A stretch of 64,000 nt of DNA from Streptomyces sp. NBC_00708 (lineage in GTDB: Bacteria; Actinomycetota; Actinomycetes; Streptomycetales; Streptomycetaceae). The translations under genes were made by a program, and so were the position numbers. Every line of letters starts with the position of its first letter. Positions within the stretch are counted from its first letter, which is position 1. Positions 22,004 through 30,880 of this stretch are shown here, piece after piece. The DNA is taken from positions 372,001 through 436,000 of the forward strand of contig CP108997.1 of assembly GCA_036226585.1 (NCBI GenBank), read 5' to 3'. The notes under the pieces are model-generated. The model did not search any database. It was not told the DNA's origin and saw only the letters and a list, made by a program, of their open reading frames with translations.

Positions 22004-22677
22004 GATGTGCCGTTTCCTTCCGTGGTGCTGGTGGTGCTGTGCGGCGCCGGGACCGGGGGCCGGGTGAACAGCTCGCCGGACAGGGCGTCGAAGGCCCGCT
22101 CGACGAGCCGGGGCAGCTCGTCCGGGCGGTCGCCGCGGACCCAGGCGGCCTGGGCGGCGAGGAGGGCGCCGGCTCCCGCGGCGACCGTGACGGCGGGCCG
22201 CAGGTCGCTGAGCGGGTCGGTGCCGAGCCGGTCCGCGACGATGGCGACCGAGTCCGCCTGGGCGTCCACCCGGATGTGGTGGAACGCGGCGTAGAGGGTC
22301 GGCTCGCGCTCGGCGAGGACGAGCAGCTCGTAGATCCGCGGGCGGCGGTGCCAGGCCGGCGTCCCGGGGTCGGCGAGCCAGTCCAGGACGGCCCGGCGGT
22401 AGGCGGTGAGCGGGGGCTCTTCGGCCGGCCGGGCGCGCAGGGCGTCGTTGATCCGGTCTCCGTCGCCCCGGACCGAGTCCAGGACGGCGTCCTCCTTGCT
22501 CGCGAAGTACCGGCTGAAGGTGCGGCGGTCGACGTCGGCGCGTTCGGCGATCTCCTCGACCGTGACCTCCCGGAGCCCCCGGTCGAGCACCAGCTCGAAC
22601 GCGGCCCCGGCCAGTGCGTCCCGGGTCCGGCGCGCCTTGCGGCCCCGCCGGTCCGGAGGCTTCTGTTCCGCTTGCAT
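22000..22677 (-). CDS. TetR family transcriptional regulator
   Basis: 225 aa from the ATG at 22677. The N-terminal HTH is clear: TRDALAGAAFELVLDRGLREVTVEEIAERADV, then DRRTFSRYFASKEDAVL. The C-terminal ligand domain is predicted all-helical and diverged. It very probably represses its own operon with the SDR gene, because a perfect 10-bp inverted repeat lies 24 bp upstream of its start and the SDR gene overlaps its stop. Confidence 0.93.
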   Translation of the reverse strand: MQAEQKPPDRRGRKARRTRDALAGAAFELVLDRGLREVTVEEIAERADVDRRTFSRYFASKEDAVLDSVRGDGDRINDALRARPAEEPPLTAYRRAVLDWLADPGTPAWHRRPRIYELLVLAEREPTLYAAFHHIRVDAQADSVAIVADRLGTDPLSDLRPAVTVAAGAGALLAAQAAWVRGDRPDELPRLVERAFDALSGELFTRPPVPAPHSTTSTTEGNGTS

Positions 22678-22700
22678 GTCTTTCACCGTACACCTGAAAA

Positions 22701-22732
22701 TGTCCCGGCGCGACAGAAGTCTCGCCGGGACA
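22701..22732. promoter_or_regulatory. probable TetR operator
   Basis: TGTCCCGGCG (22701-22710) and CGCCGGGACA (22723-22732) form a perfect inverted repeat with a 12-bp centre, 24 bp upstream of the TetR ATG. Position and symmetry fit an autorepression site. Confidence 0.6.
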
Positions 22733-22754
22733 TGCAAGGCATGGTGTGCGCCTG

Positions 22755-23972
22755 TTACCGCCCGCTCAACGCCTCGACGGCCCGGGGCACCCCGTGCCCC
22801 GACGGCCCGGCCGGGGCGGGCTCGTCGGAGGGGGCGGAGACCCGGCACAGGGCCAGCACGGCGATGTCGTCGCGCCGTACGCCGCCGGAGAACTCCTCGA
22901 GGTCGTGTGCGAGCGCGTCGAGCAGTTCGCGGGGGCCCCGGCGCGCCCAGCGGCTCAGCCGGGCGTCCAGCGGATAGAAGTGCCCCTCGGCGTCGCGGGC
23001 CTCGGTCACCCCGTCGGTGAACATCAGGAGCGTCGCGCCGGGCGGGAAGTCGAGCCGTTCCGCGGTGCGGCCCTCGTCGCTGAGATCCGCCATGCCCAAC
23101 GGTACCGACGTCCGGCGCAGAGGCACGGTGACGGCGACCCCGTCGTGCACCAGGCGGGGCGGCAGATGGCCGCAGTTGACGGCCTGCGCCCGGCCGTCAC
23201 CGTCGAACCCGAGGACGAGCGCGGTGACGAAGCGCTCGGTCTCGCCGGTCTGGGCGGAGAACGCGTTCTGCCGCGCGACGGCCTCCTCCAGGCGGTCGAC
23301 GACACCGACGAGGGACGGCTCACGGATGGCCGCCTCGCGGAAGGCGCCGAGGACGGCGAACCCCGCGCCGATGGCGGGGAGCCCCTTGCCCTGGACGTCG
23401 CCGATGATCACACGGGTGCCGTAGGGCGACTGGACGACCTCGTAGATGTCCCCGCCGACGAGATGGTCCTCCTCGATCGGCGTGTACGAGCCATGGGCGG
23501 TGATCTGGTCGGTGGGGATGGGCAGGGGGCGCAGGATCTGGCGCTGGAGCGCGACGGCGGCGGAGCGGAGCCTGGCGACCTCGATGGCGTGCCGGATGCG
23601 CAGGACACAGGCGCCGATGCCGAGGAGACACGCCAGGACGGTGAAGACGACACTGCTCCCGATGTCCCAGTAGCTCCCGCCGGCCACCAGGCGCGAGGCG
23701 ACGGCCACCACCATGACGAAGGCGGCGACACCGGTGGTCTGGGCGATCGTGCCGAACACCGAGACGAAGGCCGGTACCACCACCAGCAGGGGCACCAGAC
23801 GCAGATCCTGGCCCGACAGGACGTCCAGGCCGACGATCACGGCGGTCAGTAGGGCCAGCGCTCCGAACAGCACCCCGTTCCCGACCCTGGGGGCGCGCAC
23901 GGCGGCCTCTCCGAGGTCGGTGCCGGGAAGCGTCACGCGGGGCGCGGGCCGGCTCAGGAGTCCGAACGTCAA
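22755..23972 (-). CDS. membrane-bound PP2C (RsbU/SpoIIE-type) serine phosphatase
   Basis: 405 aa from the TTG at 23972, chosen for GAAGGAGAG just upstream. Four or five hydrophobic segments lie at residues ~35-140 (VLFGALALLTAVIVGLDVL and following). A cytoplasmic PP2C domain follows (~160-390) with its metal motifs intact: LVGGDIYEVV, IIGDVQGKGLPA, MFTDGVTEA and RRDDIAVLAL. Proteins of this kind dephosphorylate anti-sigma-factor antagonists in partner-switching systems, with the membrane part as sensor. No sigma factor, anti-sigma or antagonist gene is adjacent. Confidence 0.92.
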   Translation of the reverse strand: MTFGLLSRPAPRVTLPGTDLGEAAVRAPRVGNGVLFGALALLTAVIVGLDVLSGQDLRLVPLLVVVPAFVSVFGTIAQTTGVAAFVMVVAVASRLVAGGSYWDIGSSVVFTVLACLLGIGACVLRIRHAIEVARLRSAAVALQRQILRPLPIPTDQITAHGSYTPIEEDHLVGGDIYEVVQSPYGTRVIIGDVQGKGLPAIGAGFAVLGAFREAAIREPSLVGVVDRLEEAVARQNAFSAQTGETERFVTALVLGFDGDGRAQAVNCGHLPPRLVHDGVAVTVPLRRTSVPLGMADLSDEGRTAERLDFPPGATLLMFTDGVTEARDAEGHFYPLDARLSRWARRGPRELLDALAHDLEEFSGGVRRDDIAVLALCRVSAPSDEPAPAGPSGHGVPRAVEALSGR

Positions 23973-24098
23973 GGCCCTCTCCTTCCGGGATCTGCCGGCC
24001 GGATGCCGGCGCTCACCTCCATTCGACCCGGTCAGGGGTGCGGCGCACACGAGGCTTACGGCCCCGAGGGCCCTGCCGAAGGTCCCGGAAGGGGCCGC

Positions 24099-24815
24099 TC
24101 AGCGCACGCCCACGGACACCCCGGACGGGACGAGTGCGGCGAGGAAGGCGGTCTTGCGGCGGAGCACGAACCCCAGCGACTCGTAGAGGCGGACGGCCCC
24201 GGTGTTGGCGGCGGCCGCGTGCAGGAACGGTGTCTCGCCGCGCTGCCTGATCTCGTGGGCGACGGCGCGCACGAGCCCGCCGCCGAGGCCCTGGCCGCGT
24301 ACGGACGTATCGGTGCAGACGGCGCTGATCTCGCTCCAGCCCGGCGGGTGCATGCGTTCACCGGCCATGGCGACGAGCACCCCGTCCCGGCGCACCCCGA
24401 GGTAGGTGCCGAGTTCGACGGTCCGGGGCTCGAAGGGGCCCGGCCGGGTGCGGGCGACCAGGTCGAGCATCTCGGGCACGTCGGCGGGGCCGAGCCGGAC
24501 GGCTCCCGGGAGCGGGGCCGCGTCCACGCCGTCGTCCACGAGCTGGACGCCCTCGGCGTGGAAGGTGATCTCCCAGTCCTCCGGCGGGGGCTCCCGGAAC
24601 GCGGTGATGGTGACGGCTCCCCCGGGTCCGGAGAGCGCCGCCACGTCGGCCCAGTCGGCGGGGCCCGGGTCCGGCGGGAGCGCGACCCAGGGGGCGACCT
24701 CGGCCGGGTAGCGCAGCACGCGGCCCCGGCGCTCGGCGAAGTGGGCGTGCGGGCCGCGCAGCGCGGTGCCCACCGGGTCGTCCAGCGGGTGGCCGGGGTC
24801 CAGGGGCGCGGTCAC
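24099..24815 (-). CDS. GNAT N-acetyltransferase
   Basis: 238 aa from a GTG overlapping the stop of the upstream oxidoreductase (GTGA). The C-terminal half is a GNAT fold: ISAVCTDTSVRGQGLGGGLV is motif A with the acetyl-CoA pyrophosphate loop, and AAANTGAVRLYESLGF is motif B. The N-terminal ~100 residues (HAHFAERRGRVLRYPAEVAPWVALP) resemble predicted acetyltransferases of the FR47 group. The substrate is unknown. The tight coupling to a quinone-oxidoreductase-like gene suggests they respond to the same signal. Confidence 0.85.
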   Translation of the reverse strand: MTAPLDPGHPLDDPVGTALRGPHAHFAERRGRVLRYPAEVAPWVALPPDPGPADWADVAALSGPGGAVTITAFREPPPEDWEITFHAEGVQLVDDGVDAAPLPGAVRLGPADVPEMLDLVARTRPGPFEPRTVELGTYLGVRRDGVLVAMAGERMHPPGWSEISAVCTDTSVRGQGLGGGLVRAVAHEIRQRGETPFLHAAAANTGAVRLYESLGFVLRRKTAFLAALVPSGVSVGVR

Positions 24816-25729
24816 GCGGTCACCTCGATCACGATCTTGCCGAGCGCGTGACCGGCCTCCACCGCGCGCAGCGCCTCGCCCGCCCGGCCGAGCGGGACGG
24901 TCCGGGTCACATGGGTGCGCAGGACCCCGTCGACGACCAGCCGCGCCACCTCGTCGAGGACCGCCGCGGTGCGGGCCCGCCGGACGGGCTCGCCGCCCAG
25001 CTCGGTCACCAGGGGCTTGCCGCCGGCGCTGATGAGTGCGGCGGGGTCCACCAGGCCCGCCGCCTCGCGCAGGGTGTCGCCGCCGACCAGGTCGAAGACG
25101 GCGTCGACGCCCTCGGGCGCGGCTGCCCGCACCCGGTCGGCGAGGCCGGGTCCGGACGGGATGTGCTCCGCGCCCAGGGACTCCACGAAGTCCTTCTTGG
25201 CGTCGCTCGCGACCCCGAGGACCCGGACGCCCGCGTGGCGCGCGAGCTGGACGGCGGCGCTGCCGACACCGCCGCCGGCCCCGGTGACCAGGAGGGTGCT
25301 CCCGGGTGCGGGGTCCAGCTGGCGCACCCCGTCGTAGGCGGTGGCGGCGGCGACCGGCAGAACCGCCGCGTCGGTGAACGACAGGCCGGCCGGCTTGTGG
25401 GCGGTGACCGCGACGGGCATCAGCGTGTACTCGGCGTACCCGCCGGTCAGCGGGTTGCCGAAGACCTCGTCGCCGGGCGCGAAACCCTCGGCGCCGGGGC
25501 CGGCCGCGACGACGACGCCGGCGGCCTCGCTGCCGAAGACGGTCGGGAACGGCAGTGGCTCGCTGCCGGGCCGGGTGTAGCCGGTGCGCAGTTTCCAGTC
25601 CACCGGGTTGACGCCCGCCGCGCGGACGGCGACGAGCAGTTCGCCGGGGCCGGGTTCCGGCCGTTCCAGGTCGGTGAACCGCTCCGCCTCCGGACCGCCG
25701 TTGCGGGTGAACACGTACGCCTTCGGCAT
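24812..25729 (-). CDS. NADP-dependent zinc-independent quinone oxidoreductase
   Basis: 305 aa from the ATG at 25729 with AGAAGGAG upstream. MDR fold without zinc ligands. GVNPVDWKLRTGY and SEAAGVVVAAGPGAEGFAPGDEVFG are typical of QOR/Zta1-like enzymes, and VTGAGGGVGSAAVQLARHAG is the NADP-binding motif. Likely one- or two-electron reduction of quinones or enones. The GNAT gene overlaps its stop. The ~240-bp upstream region holds a short palindrome. Confidence 0.9.
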   Translation of the reverse strand: MPKAYVFTRNGGPEAERFTDLERPEPGPGELLVAVRAAGVNPVDWKLRTGYTRPGSEPLPFPTVFGSEAAGVVVAAGPGAEGFAPGDEVFGNPLTGGYAEYTLMPVAVTAHKPAGLSFTDAAVLPVAAATAYDGVRQLDPAPGSTLLVTGAGGGVGSAAVQLARHAGVRVLGVASDAKKDFVESLGAEHIPSGPGLADRVRAAAPEGVDAVFDLVGGDTLREAAGLVDPAALISAGGKPLVTELGGEPVRRARTAAVLDEVARLVVDGVLRTHVTRTVPLGRAGEALRAVEAGHALGKIVIEVTA

Positions 25730-25805
25730 GAGCTCCTTCTCCCCTGTTCCCGTACTCCGGCACCGGGTCGCACGGCGCCACAGCTGCGGCAAGGACGGGG
25801 GGCGC

Positions 25806-25819
25806 ACGGGTATTCCCGT
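25806..25819. repeat. palindrome upstream of the quinone oxidoreductase gene
   Basis: ACGGG-TATT-CCCGT, 5-bp arms, 77 bp upstream of the gene start. It is followed by the only AT-rich patch of the region (around 25825-25855), which is the likely promoter. It may be an operator. The rest of 25730-25970 shows nothing further. Confidence 0.3.
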
Positions 25820-25970
25820 ACCGTCGATTTCGACTCAACTACAGCCGTATATGAGCCGGTCGGTCCCTGCGGTGCGCCGTCCTGTGGCACGCTGGTGGCG
25901 GCCGTCCCACCGGGCTCCCCCGTACCGGTGGGGCGGTCTCCCCCGTACGGCTCCGGACGCCCCGGACCGG

Positions 25971-26876
25971 TCAGCCGTTGTCCCGCTCGGGGGCCCGGCC
26001 GGCGTAGTAGGTGGCGATCATGTCCTCGTCGCCGTGCCCGTCCGCCTCCGCGCGTTCGAAGCGGGCGGCCGAGGCGGCCGTCAGATCCAGCCGGACCCCT
26101 GCCCGGCCGGCCGCGTCGAGGATCAGCCGGGTGTCCTTGAGGGCCGTGGACAGGGCGAAGCTCGGGGTGAGGTCACCGTCCAGAACGGCGGCCGACTTGC
26201 TGCGCAGATAGCCCGTGTCGAGCGGCCCGCCGGCGACGAGGTCGAGGAAGGCGCGCGGGTCGACGCCGAGTCCTTCGGCGAGGTTCAGGCACTCCGCGAC
26301 CCCGCCCACCATGTTGATCACCCAGGCGTTGAGCACGAGCTTGAGCCGGGACGCCGCGCCCGGCTCCTCCCCGGCCCAGATCGTGCGCTGCCCGATCGCG
26401 TCCAGCACGGGTTCGACCACCGCGCGGGCGGCGACGGGGCCGGAGACGAGGACGGTCAGCGCGCCCTGCTCAGCGGGCTGCCGGGTGCCCGAGACCGGGG
26501 CGTCGAGGTGGACGAGCCCCAGGTCGGCGGCGCGCTGGGCCAGTTCGACGGCGCCGTCCGGGCCGACCGTGGACGTCTGGAGCAGCACCTGGCCCCGGTG
26601 CAGCCCCTCGGAGGCGGCGGTGAGCGCGGCGGCGACGGCGGTCGTGTCGGTGAGCGCGGTGAGCACGACATGCGCGCCGCGCACGGCCTCCGCCGCCGTC
26701 CCGGTGACGGTGGCGCCGTCGGCGGCGAGCGGGGCGGCCTTGTCCTGCGTACGGTTCCAGGCCCGGACCTCCAGACCGGCGCGGAGCAGGCTGCGGGCCA
26801 TCGCCGCGCCCATGATCCCGGTGCCGAGTACGGCGACGACCGGCCGCTGCGGTGCTGCGGGGACTGCTGAGGTCAT
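25971..26876 (-). CDS. NAD(P)-dependent 3-hydroxyisobutyrate-dehydrogenase-like oxidoreductase
   Basis: 301 aa with GAAGGGAA before the ATG. The N-terminal Rossmann motif VAVLGTGIMGAAMARSLLRAG is that of 6-phosphogluconate/beta-hydroxyacid dehydrogenases. DAPVSGTRQPAEQGALTVLVSG is the substrate-binding block, and the catalytic Lys lies in SRLKLVLNAWVINM. It could oxidise 3-hydroxyisobutyrate or reduce a short semialdehyde. It converges with nothing and is followed by 240 bp of non-coding DNA; the CbiZ-like gene lies 54 bp upstream on the same strand. Confidence 0.9.
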   Translation of the reverse strand: MTSAVPAAPQRPVVAVLGTGIMGAAMARSLLRAGLEVRAWNRTQDKAAPLAADGATVTGTAAEAVRGAHVVLTALTDTTAVAAALTAASEGLHRGQVLLQTSTVGPDGAVELAQRAADLGLVHLDAPVSGTRQPAEQGALTVLVSGPVAARAVVEPVLDAIGQRTIWAGEEPGAASRLKLVLNAWVINMVGGVAECLNLAEGLGVDPRAFLDLVAGGPLDTGYLRSKSAAVLDGDLTPSFALSTALKDTRLILDAAGRAGVRLDLTAASAARFERAEADGHGDEDMIATYYAGRAPERDNG

Positions 26877-26930
26877 GGGGTTCCCTTCGTCGGCCGCGCC
26901 CGGGGACCGGCGCGCGGCGGCTTCGGCTTG

Positions 26931-27659
26931 TCAGGGTTGCCGCAGCGCGCCTTCCAGCACGGCGGCGTGTACGGCTCTGGCGAGTCGCGCGCCCCAGCGG
27001 GAGCGCGGCCCGGCGAACGGTTCGGCCTCGCCGGTGTCCGGCGAGGGGGCGGGCGCGGCGACGCAGACGGCGTCGGTCGGGGTGCCGGAGCAGTCGAGCC
27101 CGGCGTCCAGGAGCGCCTGCACCTTGGCCTCCGTCGCGGTGGCGACGGCGTTGACCAGGGCCGCGTCGGACAGCGGCACCGGGAACGTCACCACGATGTT
27201 GATGGTGCCCGGCGGCGGCGGTCCGCCGGTGCCCTCGCCCGGGACGGCGGCCCAGCCCCGTACGCCCAGACCGCAGGTGGCGGTCGCGTGGACGCCCTCG
27301 TCGGCGGCGGTGGTGTACGCGGTGACGTCGGCGGCGGTCATCAGGCCGGCGCCGGGGCCGGTGAGGCGGGCGCCGGCGGCGATCTCGGCCAGGTGGCGGT
27401 CCGGGTCCATGCGCGGGTACCCGCCGGGCACCTGGGCGTTGAGGATCCAGTCACGCGGTCCGATGCCGCCGCCCAGGACGGCGCTGCTGCACACCCGCCA
27501 TCCGGGCCCGAGCCGCCACACGAGATGGTGCAGGTCGGCCCCGTCCTCGCGCCGGACGAGCAGCTCTCCGCGCTGTTCGGGGAGCCGGAGGCGTACGGAA
27601 CGGATGGGGCACCCCCGGTGGCACGGCAGGACTTCGGTCGGCACGGACCGGTTGATCAT
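26931..27659 (-). CDS. cbiZ: adenosylcobinamide amidohydrolase (CbiZ-like)
   Basis: 242 aa from the ATG at 27659, which has no good ribosome binding site; internal GTG starts are possible. The family core is visible: VCSSAVLGGGIGPRDWILNAQV, DPDRHLAEIA, GAGLMTAADVTAYTTAADEGV and GTINIVVTFPVPLSDAALVNAVATATEAKVQAL. CbiZ removes the aminopropanol side chain of salvaged (adenosyl)cobinamide or pseudocobalamin, giving cobyric acid for re-entry into cobalamin synthesis. In keeping with salvage, a riboswitch-controlled btuFCD importer lies 1.4 kb away on the same strand, separated by one opposite-strand gene. I see no B12 riboswitch in the 268-bp upstream region. Confidence 0.88.
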   Translation of the reverse strand: MINRSVPTEVLPCHRGCPIRSVRLRLPEQRGELLVRREDGADLHHLVWRLGPGWRVCSSAVLGGGIGPRDWILNAQVPGGYPRMDPDRHLAEIAAGARLTGPGAGLMTAADVTAYTTAADEGVHATATCGLGVRGWAAVPGEGTGGPPPPGTINIVVTFPVPLSDAALVNAVATATEAKVQALLDAGLDCSGTPTDAVCVAAPAPSPDTGEAEPFAGPRSRWGARLARAVHAAVLEGALRQP

Positions 27660-27927
27660 ATGTGCCGGGGCCGGGGCCGCCGGGAGCCGGCCCGGCCCTG
27701 GAGGCCCCGGCCCGGACACCCGGCCCGTTCACCCGATTGGCGTAACGGGTGGAAGTGCCGCGCGGCCGTGCGACACGGGGGCTGCGCCGGTCCGAGGCGG
27801 ATGCCGCACGCCGGCCCCGGTGGCCGGGCGGTTGCAGCGTCCATCCGGGTGAGGCGCGATGGAATCCGGACGCGCCTTCTCTGCTGGACCCACCCACAGG
27901 ACGCGCCCGAGCGAGGAGGAATCGGAT

Positions 27928-28935
27928 ATGGGAGCCGCTGACGGTTTCACGGATTCCGGAGAGCTCGACGGCCTGACGGTGTACGACACCGAGGGCGAGA
28001 AGATCGGCAACGTGGGCCGGGTGTATGTCGACGACAGCACCGGCCGCCCGGACTGGATCACGGTGAAGACCGGCCTGTTCGGCATGAAGGAGAGTTTCGT
28101 GCCTCTCGCCGGAGCCCGTCGAGTGGGCTCCGACCTGCACATCTCCCACGGCAAGGACCAGGTCAAGGAAGCTCCGAGGGTGGACGCGGACGCGCATCTG
28201 TCCGTGTCCGAGGAGGAGGAGCTGTACCGCCACTACGGCCTGACCCGGAACACCAGGAGCAATCTCGGCGACCGTTCCGGGACCGGCGCACCGACCACCA
28301 CGGGCACCGGGAACATGGGCGCGGCCGGAACCGGCGCGGCGGCCGGTGCCGGGGCCGGGGCCATGGGCGCCGCAGGCACCTCCGGCACGGACCGGACCCG
28401 GACGGCCGGTACCGGGAAGCACCGGGACACCGAGACCGCCGGCACGGGCGCGGGCCGTCCGCTGGCCGGAGCCGGCGCGGGAGCCCAGCGGTCCGGCGCC
28501 GACCTGGGCGGCAAGGAGGAGATGATCCGCTCCGAGGAGCAGCTGCACGTCGGCACCGAGGAGTACGAGAGCGGCAGGGCGCGTCTGCACAAGTACGTCG
28601 TCACCGAGAACGTCACGCGCAGCGTGCCGGTCTCGCACGAAGAGGTACGGGTGGTCCGTGAGCCGCTGCAGCCCGGCGACAAGGCGGCGCGCGCGGGCGA
28701 CCTGACGGAGCAGGACGTGGAGGTCACGCTGCACGCCGAGCGCGCCACGATGCGCAAGGAGACCGTCCCGGTCGAGCGCGTCCGGATGGAAACCCAGAGG
28801 GTGACGGAGCAGAAGGAGGTCTCCGCCGAACTGCGCAAGGAGCAGATCGACTACGCGGACGGCACCACCAAGGGCGGCAAGGACATGCCCGGCAAGGACA
28901 CCGGCGGCGACATGGGCCGAGGACGCCACCGCTGA
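27928..28935 (+). CDS. PRC-barrel plus DUF2382 stress-type protein
   Basis: 335 aa from the ATG at 27928 with GAGGAGGA upstream. Residues ~10-95 form a PRC-barrel: LTVYDTEGEKIGNVGRVYVDD, then WITVKTGLFGMKESFVPLAG. Residues ~105-175 are a low-complexity Gly/Ala/Thr linker with repeated GTG(A/N)-like steps. Residues ~195-310 are a DUF2382 (YsnF/AvaK-like) domain with EEQLHVGTEEYESGRARLHKYV and VPVSHEEVRVVREPL. In Streptomyces such proteins are abundant, and YsnF in Bacillus is stress-induced; the function is unknown. No membrane segment. Confidence 0.9.
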   Translation: MGAADGFTDSGELDGLTVYDTEGEKIGNVGRVYVDDSTGRPDWITVKTGLFGMKESFVPLAGARRVGSDLHISHGKDQVKEAPRVDADAHLSVSEEEELYRHYGLTRNTRSNLGDRSGTGAPTTTGTGNMGAAGTGAAAGAGAGAMGAAGTSGTDRTRTAGTGKHRDTETAGTGAGRPLAGAGAGAQRSGADLGGKEEMIRSEEQLHVGTEEYESGRARLHKYVVTENVTRSVPVSHEEVRVVREPLQPGDKAARAGDLTEQDVEVTLHAERATMRKETVPVERVRMETQRVTEQKEVSAELRKEQIDYADGTTKGGKDMPGKDTGGDMGRGRHR

Positions 28936-28975
28936 CCCCCCGCCGGCATGACTGCCGCACCGCACCACAAGCGAG

Positions 28976-29001
28976 GGGCGGACCCGCCGGCGGGTCCGCC
29001 C
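28976..29001. terminator. bidirectional terminator
   Basis: Perfect 26-bp palindrome (13-bp arms), with partly complementary flanks GAG/CTC, between the converging PRC-barrel gene and btuD. Confidence 0.8.
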
Positions 29002-29030
29002 TCTCGTGTGCCCGGACGGCGCCGGGCCGG

Positions 29031-29804
29031 TCAGGGCAGGAAGCGTACGGAGGGCCGGCCCCGCGGCCCGTCCGGAGTCACGACGGCCCGCACCCGGTAG
29101 ACCTCCTCGATCAGTTCCTCGGTGATCACCTGCTCCGGGGTCCCGCCCGCGACCGCCCGGCCGCCGCTCAGGACCACGATCCGGTCGCAGAACATGGCGG
29201 CCAGGTTGAGGTCGTGGAGGGCGATGACGGCGGTCAGCGGCAGCGAGGCGACCAGGGAGAGCAGTTCCAGCTGGTGCTGGATGTCCAGGTGGTTGGTCGG
29301 TTCGTCGAGCAGGAGTTCGCGCGGCTGCTGGGCCAGTGCGCGGGCGATCTGGACGCGCTGGCGCTCCCCGCCGGAGAGCGTGTGCCAGGACCGCTCACGC
29401 AGGCCGGTGAGGCCGGTGCGTTCCAGTGCGGCGTCCACCGCCGCCGCGTCCTCGCCCGTGGGGGCCGACCAGGCGCGGCGGTGCGGGATGCGGCCGAGGC
29501 GTACGACGTCCAGGACGCTCAGCTCGTCCTGGGTGACGGCGTGCTGGTCGACGACGGCGACCCGCCGGGCCACCTGGCGCCGGCCGGCCGCGGCCAGCGG
29601 TTCGCCGTCCAGGGTGACCGTGCCCGCGTGCGGGGCGAGGAGCCCGGCCAGGATGCGCAGCAGTGTGGACTTGCCGGAGCCGTTGGGGCCGATGAGCCCC
29701 ACGGTGGTGCCCGGCTGCGGGGCGAGCGTCACACCGTCCAGGAGGAGCCGGCCGCCGGCCTCCCGGCTGACGCGGGCGGCCCGCAGGCCGCCGGTCGCGG
29801 TCAT
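29031..29804 (-). CDS. btuD: cobalamin/siderophore-type ABC transporter ATPase
   Basis: 257 aa, ATG overlapping the btuC stop (ATGA). Walker A GPNGSGKSTLL, Q-loop VVDQHAVTQDELSV, signature LSGGERQRVQIARAL, Walker B ELLLDEPTNHLDI and the H-loop IALHDLNLAA are all present. FepC/BtuD family, which serves type II importers for B12, haem and ferric siderophores. Because the operon leader is a cobalamin riboswitch, corrinoid is the likely substrate. Third gene of the operon. Confidence 0.9.
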   Translation of the reverse strand: MTATGGLRAARVSREAGGRLLLDGVTLAPQPGTTVGLIGPNGSGKSTLLRILAGLLAPHAGTVTLDGEPLAAAGRRQVARRVAVVDQHAVTQDELSVLDVVRLGRIPHRRAWSAPTGEDAAAVDAALERTGLTGLRERSWHTLSGGERQRVQIARALAQQPRELLLDEPTNHLDIQHQLELLSLVASLPLTAVIALHDLNLAAMFCDRIVVLSGGRAVAGGTPEQVITEELIEEVYRVRAVVTPDGPRGRPSVRFLP

Positions 29805-30880
29805 GTCGCCCGCCTGGTGCGGTAGAGGACGAGGACGAAGGCGGGCACGCCGATCAGAGCGGTGACGACCCCCACCGGCACCTCCTGCGGGTCGAGGACG
29901 GTCCGGGCGAGCGTGTCGACCCAGACGAGGAAGACGGCCCCGGCGAGTGCGGTGACCGGCAGCAGCCTGCGGTGGCCGGAGCCGGTGAGCGCGCGAGCCG
30001 CGTGCGGCAGGACCAGGCCGACGAAGCCGATGGCACCGGCCGAGCTGACGAGCGCGGCGGTCAGCAGCGCGGTCGTGCAGAGCAGGACGGTACGGGTGCG
30101 GGCGACGTTCACGCCGAGGGCGGCGGCGGCGTCCTGGCCGAAGGCGAACGCGTCCAGCGTCCGGGCATGGCCGAGGCAGATCAGCAGGCTGACGGCGAGG
30201 ACGGCGGAGCAGATCCAGACATCGGTCCAGCCGACCCCGCCGAGCGAGCCGAGGAGCCAGAACAGCACACCGCGGGTCTGCTCGGCATCGGCGGCCGTCA
30301 TGACGACGAAGGAGGTGAGCGCCGAGAACAGCTGCATGGCGGCGACCCCGGAGAGCACGACGCGGTCGGTGGAACCGCCGAGGGTGTGGCTGAGCAGCAT
30401 CACCAGGGCGAAGGAGCAGAGCGCTCCGATGAACGCCCCGGCCGGCAGCGAGACCGCTCCCCCGCCGACGCCGAGCACGACGACCAGGACCGCGCCGGTG
30501 GACGCCCCGGAGGAGACGCCGAGGACGAACGGGTCGGCCAGCGGGTTGCGCAGCAGGGACTGCATGACGGTCCCGCAGACCGCGAGCCCCGCACCGCAGA
30601 CGGCGGCGAGCAGGGTGCGCGGCATGCGCAGGTTCCAGATGATGCCGTCGCGGATCGGACTGAGCCGTGCCTCGCCCATGCCGAGGTGCGCGGCGACGGC
30701 GGACCAGACGTCCGCGACGGAGATCCGGGCCGGGCCGATGGTGACGGCGACCGCGATGGACAGGGCGAGCAGCAGGGCGCCGCCGGTCCACAGGAGCCCG
30801 CCGCTCAGGGCCCGCAGGCGGGGGCGCGGGGCGGGTGCCGGGAGCTCGACCGGCGCCGCGGTCCGTTCGGTGGATGTCAC
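29801..30880 (-). CDS. btuC: cobalamin/siderophore-type ABC transporter permease
   Basis: 359 aa from a GTG overlapping the btuF stop (GTGA). FecCD/BtuC family with about 9-10 membrane helices. Characteristic blocks are NLRMPRTLLAAVCGAGLAVCG, MQSLLRNPLADPFVLGVSSGAS and GAIGFVGLVLPHAAR (coupling region near the ATPase contact). It forms a dimer in the membrane and takes substrate from the lipoprotein encoded just before it. Confidence 0.92.
   Translation of the reverse strand: MTSTERTAAPVELPAPAPRPRLRALSGGLLWTGGALLLALSIAVAVTIGPARISVADVWSAVAAHLGMGEARLSPIRDGIIWNLRMPRTLLAAVCGAGLAVCGTVMQSLLRNPLADPFVLGVSSGASTGAVLVVVLGVGGGAVSLPAGAFIGALCSFALVMLLSHTLGGSTDRVVLSGVAAMQLFSALTSFVVMTAADAEQTRGVLFWLLGSLGGVGWTDVWICSAVLAVSLLICLGHARTLDAFAFGQDAAAALGVNVARTRTVLLCTTALLTAALVSSAGAIGFVGLVLPHAARALTGSGHRRLLPVTALAGAVFLVWVDTLARTVLDPQEVPVGVVTALIGVPAFVLVLYRTRRAT

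Noticed and set aside
27727..27752. Sigma-B-like promoter upstream of the PRC-barrel gene
   Set aside because: GTTC and GGGTGG have about the right spacing, but the -10 lacks the GGGTAC/T match and lies ~180 bp from the gene start.
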